Below, in pieces: positions 6,352-7,565 of a stretch of DNA of 7,565 bases. Position numbers and translations under genes: made by a program. Numbering within the stretch: the stretch's first letter is position 1; the number at the start of each line of letters is the position of its first letter. This DNA is from Actinomycetes bacterium (lineage in GTDB: Bacteria; Actinomycetota; Acidimicrobiia; Acidimicrobiales; Palsa-688): assembly GCA_021816565.1 (NCBI GenBank), contig JAKAXN010000222.1, forward strand, positions 1 to 7,565. The letters are read 5' to 3'. The notes under the pieces were generated by a model that saw nothing but the letters and a program-made list of their open reading frames with translations, had not been told where the DNA came from and did not search any database.

Positions 6352-6993
6352 TCAGCCGGCCGGGGCCGGGGAGCTGCCGGGTCCGACCTGTTGCGATCCC
6401 CGGTTGACGACCTCGACACCGGTCGGGAAGCGGAGGTACATGCGCACCTCGTCGAAGCGCAGATCGCCGACCTCGATGACGTTCGGGAACCGCCCCCATT
6501 CGGTGAAGCCGAGCCCGCGGTAGACGGCGATGGCCAGGTGGTTGTTGCCCCGGACGCCCAGGTGCACGGTCTCGATCCCCGCCGCCCGGGCGTGGTCGGC
6601 CACCGCCCCGGTGACCCGCCGGCCCAGGCCCAGTCCCCGCGACGAGGGATGGGCCATGATCTTGCGGATCTCGGCCCGGTGCCGGAACACCGGCGCCTGG
6701 TCCCGGTGCCACGTGCCGGTGGCGGCCACCACCCCGTCCACCCGGGCCACGCAGAGAGCCGACTCACCCGTCGCGGCCCCGTCCACGACGGAGGTAACCC
6801 AGGCGTCGGTCTCCGCCCGGGACGGCGGTGACAGCCAGCCGACGGCACCGCCCCGGGCCACCACCGCGCTCACCACCGTGTGGATCTGGGCCAGCAGGTC
6901 CTCGTCCGCTCCGGCGGGGAACTCGATGCTCACCTCTCGCCCGGCGCGGGGACCCGGGCCGGCCGGCCGGCCGGCGGCGTCCGGTGTCACCAT
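6352..6993 (-). CDS. GNAT-family N-acetyltransferase
   Basis: A 213-residue GNAT protein, predicted to transfer acetyl from acetyl-CoA to an amine. A low-complexity Gly/Pro/Arg leader (residues 5-19) precedes the domain. Visible are a strand-turn-strand CVARVDGVVAATGTW (81-95), motif A with EIRKIMAHP (108-115) and the pyrophosphate loop RGLGLG (119-124), then HLGVRGNN (144-151) and AVYRGLGF (156-163), where Tyr158 is the usual general acid. A 30-residue tail after MYLRF has no recognisable domain. The substrate is unknown. The ATG overlaps the MFS stop as TGATG, so translation is probably coupled; no strong ribosome binding site is visible. Its neighbour, an export pump, suggests modification or tolerance of a small molecule, but this is only guilt by association. 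A start nearer the domain is possible because the leader is repeat-derived. Confidence 0.85.
   Translation of the reverse strand: MVTPDAAGRPAGPGPRAGREVSIEFPAGADEDLLAQIHTVVSAVVARGGAVGWLSPPSRAETDAWVTSVVDGAATGESALCVARVDGVVAATGTWHRDQAPVFRHRAEIRKIMAHPSSRGLGLGRRVTGAVADHARAAGIETVHLGVRGNNHLAIAVYRGLGFTEWGRFPNVIEVGDLRFDEVRMYLRFPTGVEVVNRGSQQVGPGSSPAPAG
6957..6975. repeat. GGCC tetranucleotide repeat in the GNAT leader
   Basis: Four and three-quarter copies of GGCC (19 bases) lie 19-37 bases inside the GNAT gene and encode part of its Gly/Pro/Arg leader. The unit is not a multiple of three, so a copy change would shift the frame. The DNA also contains overlapping GGCCGGCC palindromes. Confidence 0.5.
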
Positions 6994-7565
6994 CAGCCGA
7001 CCGTCCCGGCGGCGGCCGCGCTGCGGCCCGGCCGGGAGCTGTCGGGGCCGGGGGTGGTCCCGTCGTCGAAGGTGGCGGCGACCCGCTCGGCGCTGGCCAG
7101 GGCCCGCCGGGAGCTGGTCAGTAGCCCCAGCACCAGGACCACCGCGCCGCAGGCGGCCACCACCCACCAGCCGGGGTGGCTGGCCGCGGCCAGCCCGGCA
7201 GCGGCCGGACCGTGCAGGGCCGCGGTGGCCAGCGCCCCCAGTACCGCGACCCCCATGGCCTGGCCGATCTGGCGGCTCGTCGATGCCACCGCGGCGGCCA
7301 CGCCGGCCTGGCTGTTGGGCATCCCCGAAACCGCCGAGTTGGTTATCGGCGCGTTCACCACACCGAAGCCGATGCCGAAGAACGTGTAGGCGATGAACAG
7401 CCAGTAGAACGGCGTGGTGGGGGTGATCCGGGTCAGCATCAGGCCGCTGGCGGCCAGGAAGACGCCGGCCACCACCAGCGGGGGCCTGGTGCCCCTGCGG
7501 CCCACCACCGCCCCCGACAGGGGGGCGAGCAGGACGGTCATGGCGGCCATGGGCAGGGTGTCCAG
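6993..7565 (-). CDS. MFS transporter, DHA2 (EmrB/QacA) type, C-terminal part
   Basis: The gene enters from the right edge and only its last 190 codons are visible; the frame remains open to base 7565 (LDTLPMAAM at the edge), so the ATG at 7548-7550 is internal. Hydrophobic segments lie at about residues 6-22, 29-46, 54-72, 100-118 and 133-150. The stretch GIGFGVVNAPITNSAV (64-79), then P83 with AGVAAAVASTSRQIGQAMGVAVLG (87-110), is the typical second-half signature of 14-helix drug:proton antiporters. These export drugs or other amphipathic compounds across the inner membrane; the substrate is unknown. A hydrophilic 40-residue tail rich in Ser/Gly/Ala follows the last helix. The TGA overlaps the ATG of the GNAT gene, so the two form an operon. 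Confidence 0.87.
   Translation of the reverse strand: MDTLPMAAMTVLLAPLSGAVVGRRGTRPPLVVAGVFLAASGLMLTRITPTTPFYWLFIAYTFFGIGFGVVNAPITNSAVSGMPNSQAGVAAAVASTSRQIGQAMGVAVLGALATAALHGPAAAGLAAASHPGWWVVAACGAVVLVLGLLTSSRRALASAERVAATFDDGTTPGPDSSRPGRSAAAAGTVG

Overview
The window is very GC-rich (roughly three quarters G+C by eye), tightly packed, and uses GTG and TTG starts and stop/start overlaps. This fits a high-GC actinobacterium. The MoxR-DUF58 pair, the ROK kinase with its CGGPM motif, the short 'VPxxxYVRFRTxTMYG' protein and the 'QALVLNATYEPL' HNH protein all look actinobacterial, possibly Acidimicrobiia. That placement is inferred from protein style, not from a marker gene. No RNA gene, CRISPR array, insertion sequence or phage gene is visible, so this looks like ordinary chromosome.

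Layout. (1) 1-2270, minus strand: MoxR-family AAA+ ATPase (1290-2270), then a DUF58 protein (118-1293) joined to it by an ATGA overlap. A well-placed ribosome binding site and ATG at 9-22 mark a third gene that leaves the window. In actinobacteria such an operon often continues with a transglutaminase-like membrane protein. The 106 bases before that start hold a hairpin-prone stretch and a four-tract G-quadruplex motif on the mRNA strand. (2) 2271-2317: a 47-base divergent spacer that must drive both directions. (3) 2318-5684, plus strand: ROK sugar kinase, a 93-residue conserved-type small protein, an HNH protein, a lipoate/biotin-ligase-fold protein and an SDR dehydrogenase resembling the (3R)-hydroxyacyl-CoA dehydrogenase part of MFE-2. 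Spacing is overlap, 95 bases, 4 bases and overlap, so this could be one or two transcription units. (4) 5681-7565, minus strand: the C-terminal half of a DHA2-type MFS transporter, a GNAT acetyltransferase coupled to it by TGATG, and a DUF3565-DUF1971 fusion with a Cys-rich tail.

How the genes may work together. MoxR and DUF58 proteins form a chaperone-like pair. Transporter plus acetyltransferase is a plausible export/modification pair. The plus-strand run looks like unrelated housekeeping functions (sugar phosphorylation, lipoyl/acyl chemistry, acyl-CoA or steroid-type oxidation) sharing a transcript. The SDR gene and the fusion gene converge so tightly that both stop codons lie in one CTAG.

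I do not see a clear new defence or mobile system. The items most worth checking are the G-quadruplex beside a ribosome binding site, the DUF3565-DUF1971-Cys fusion, the CTAG tail-to-tail stop, the SDR with Val at the Asn/His active-site position, and the 8-base tandem repeat forming the HNH/ligase junction.
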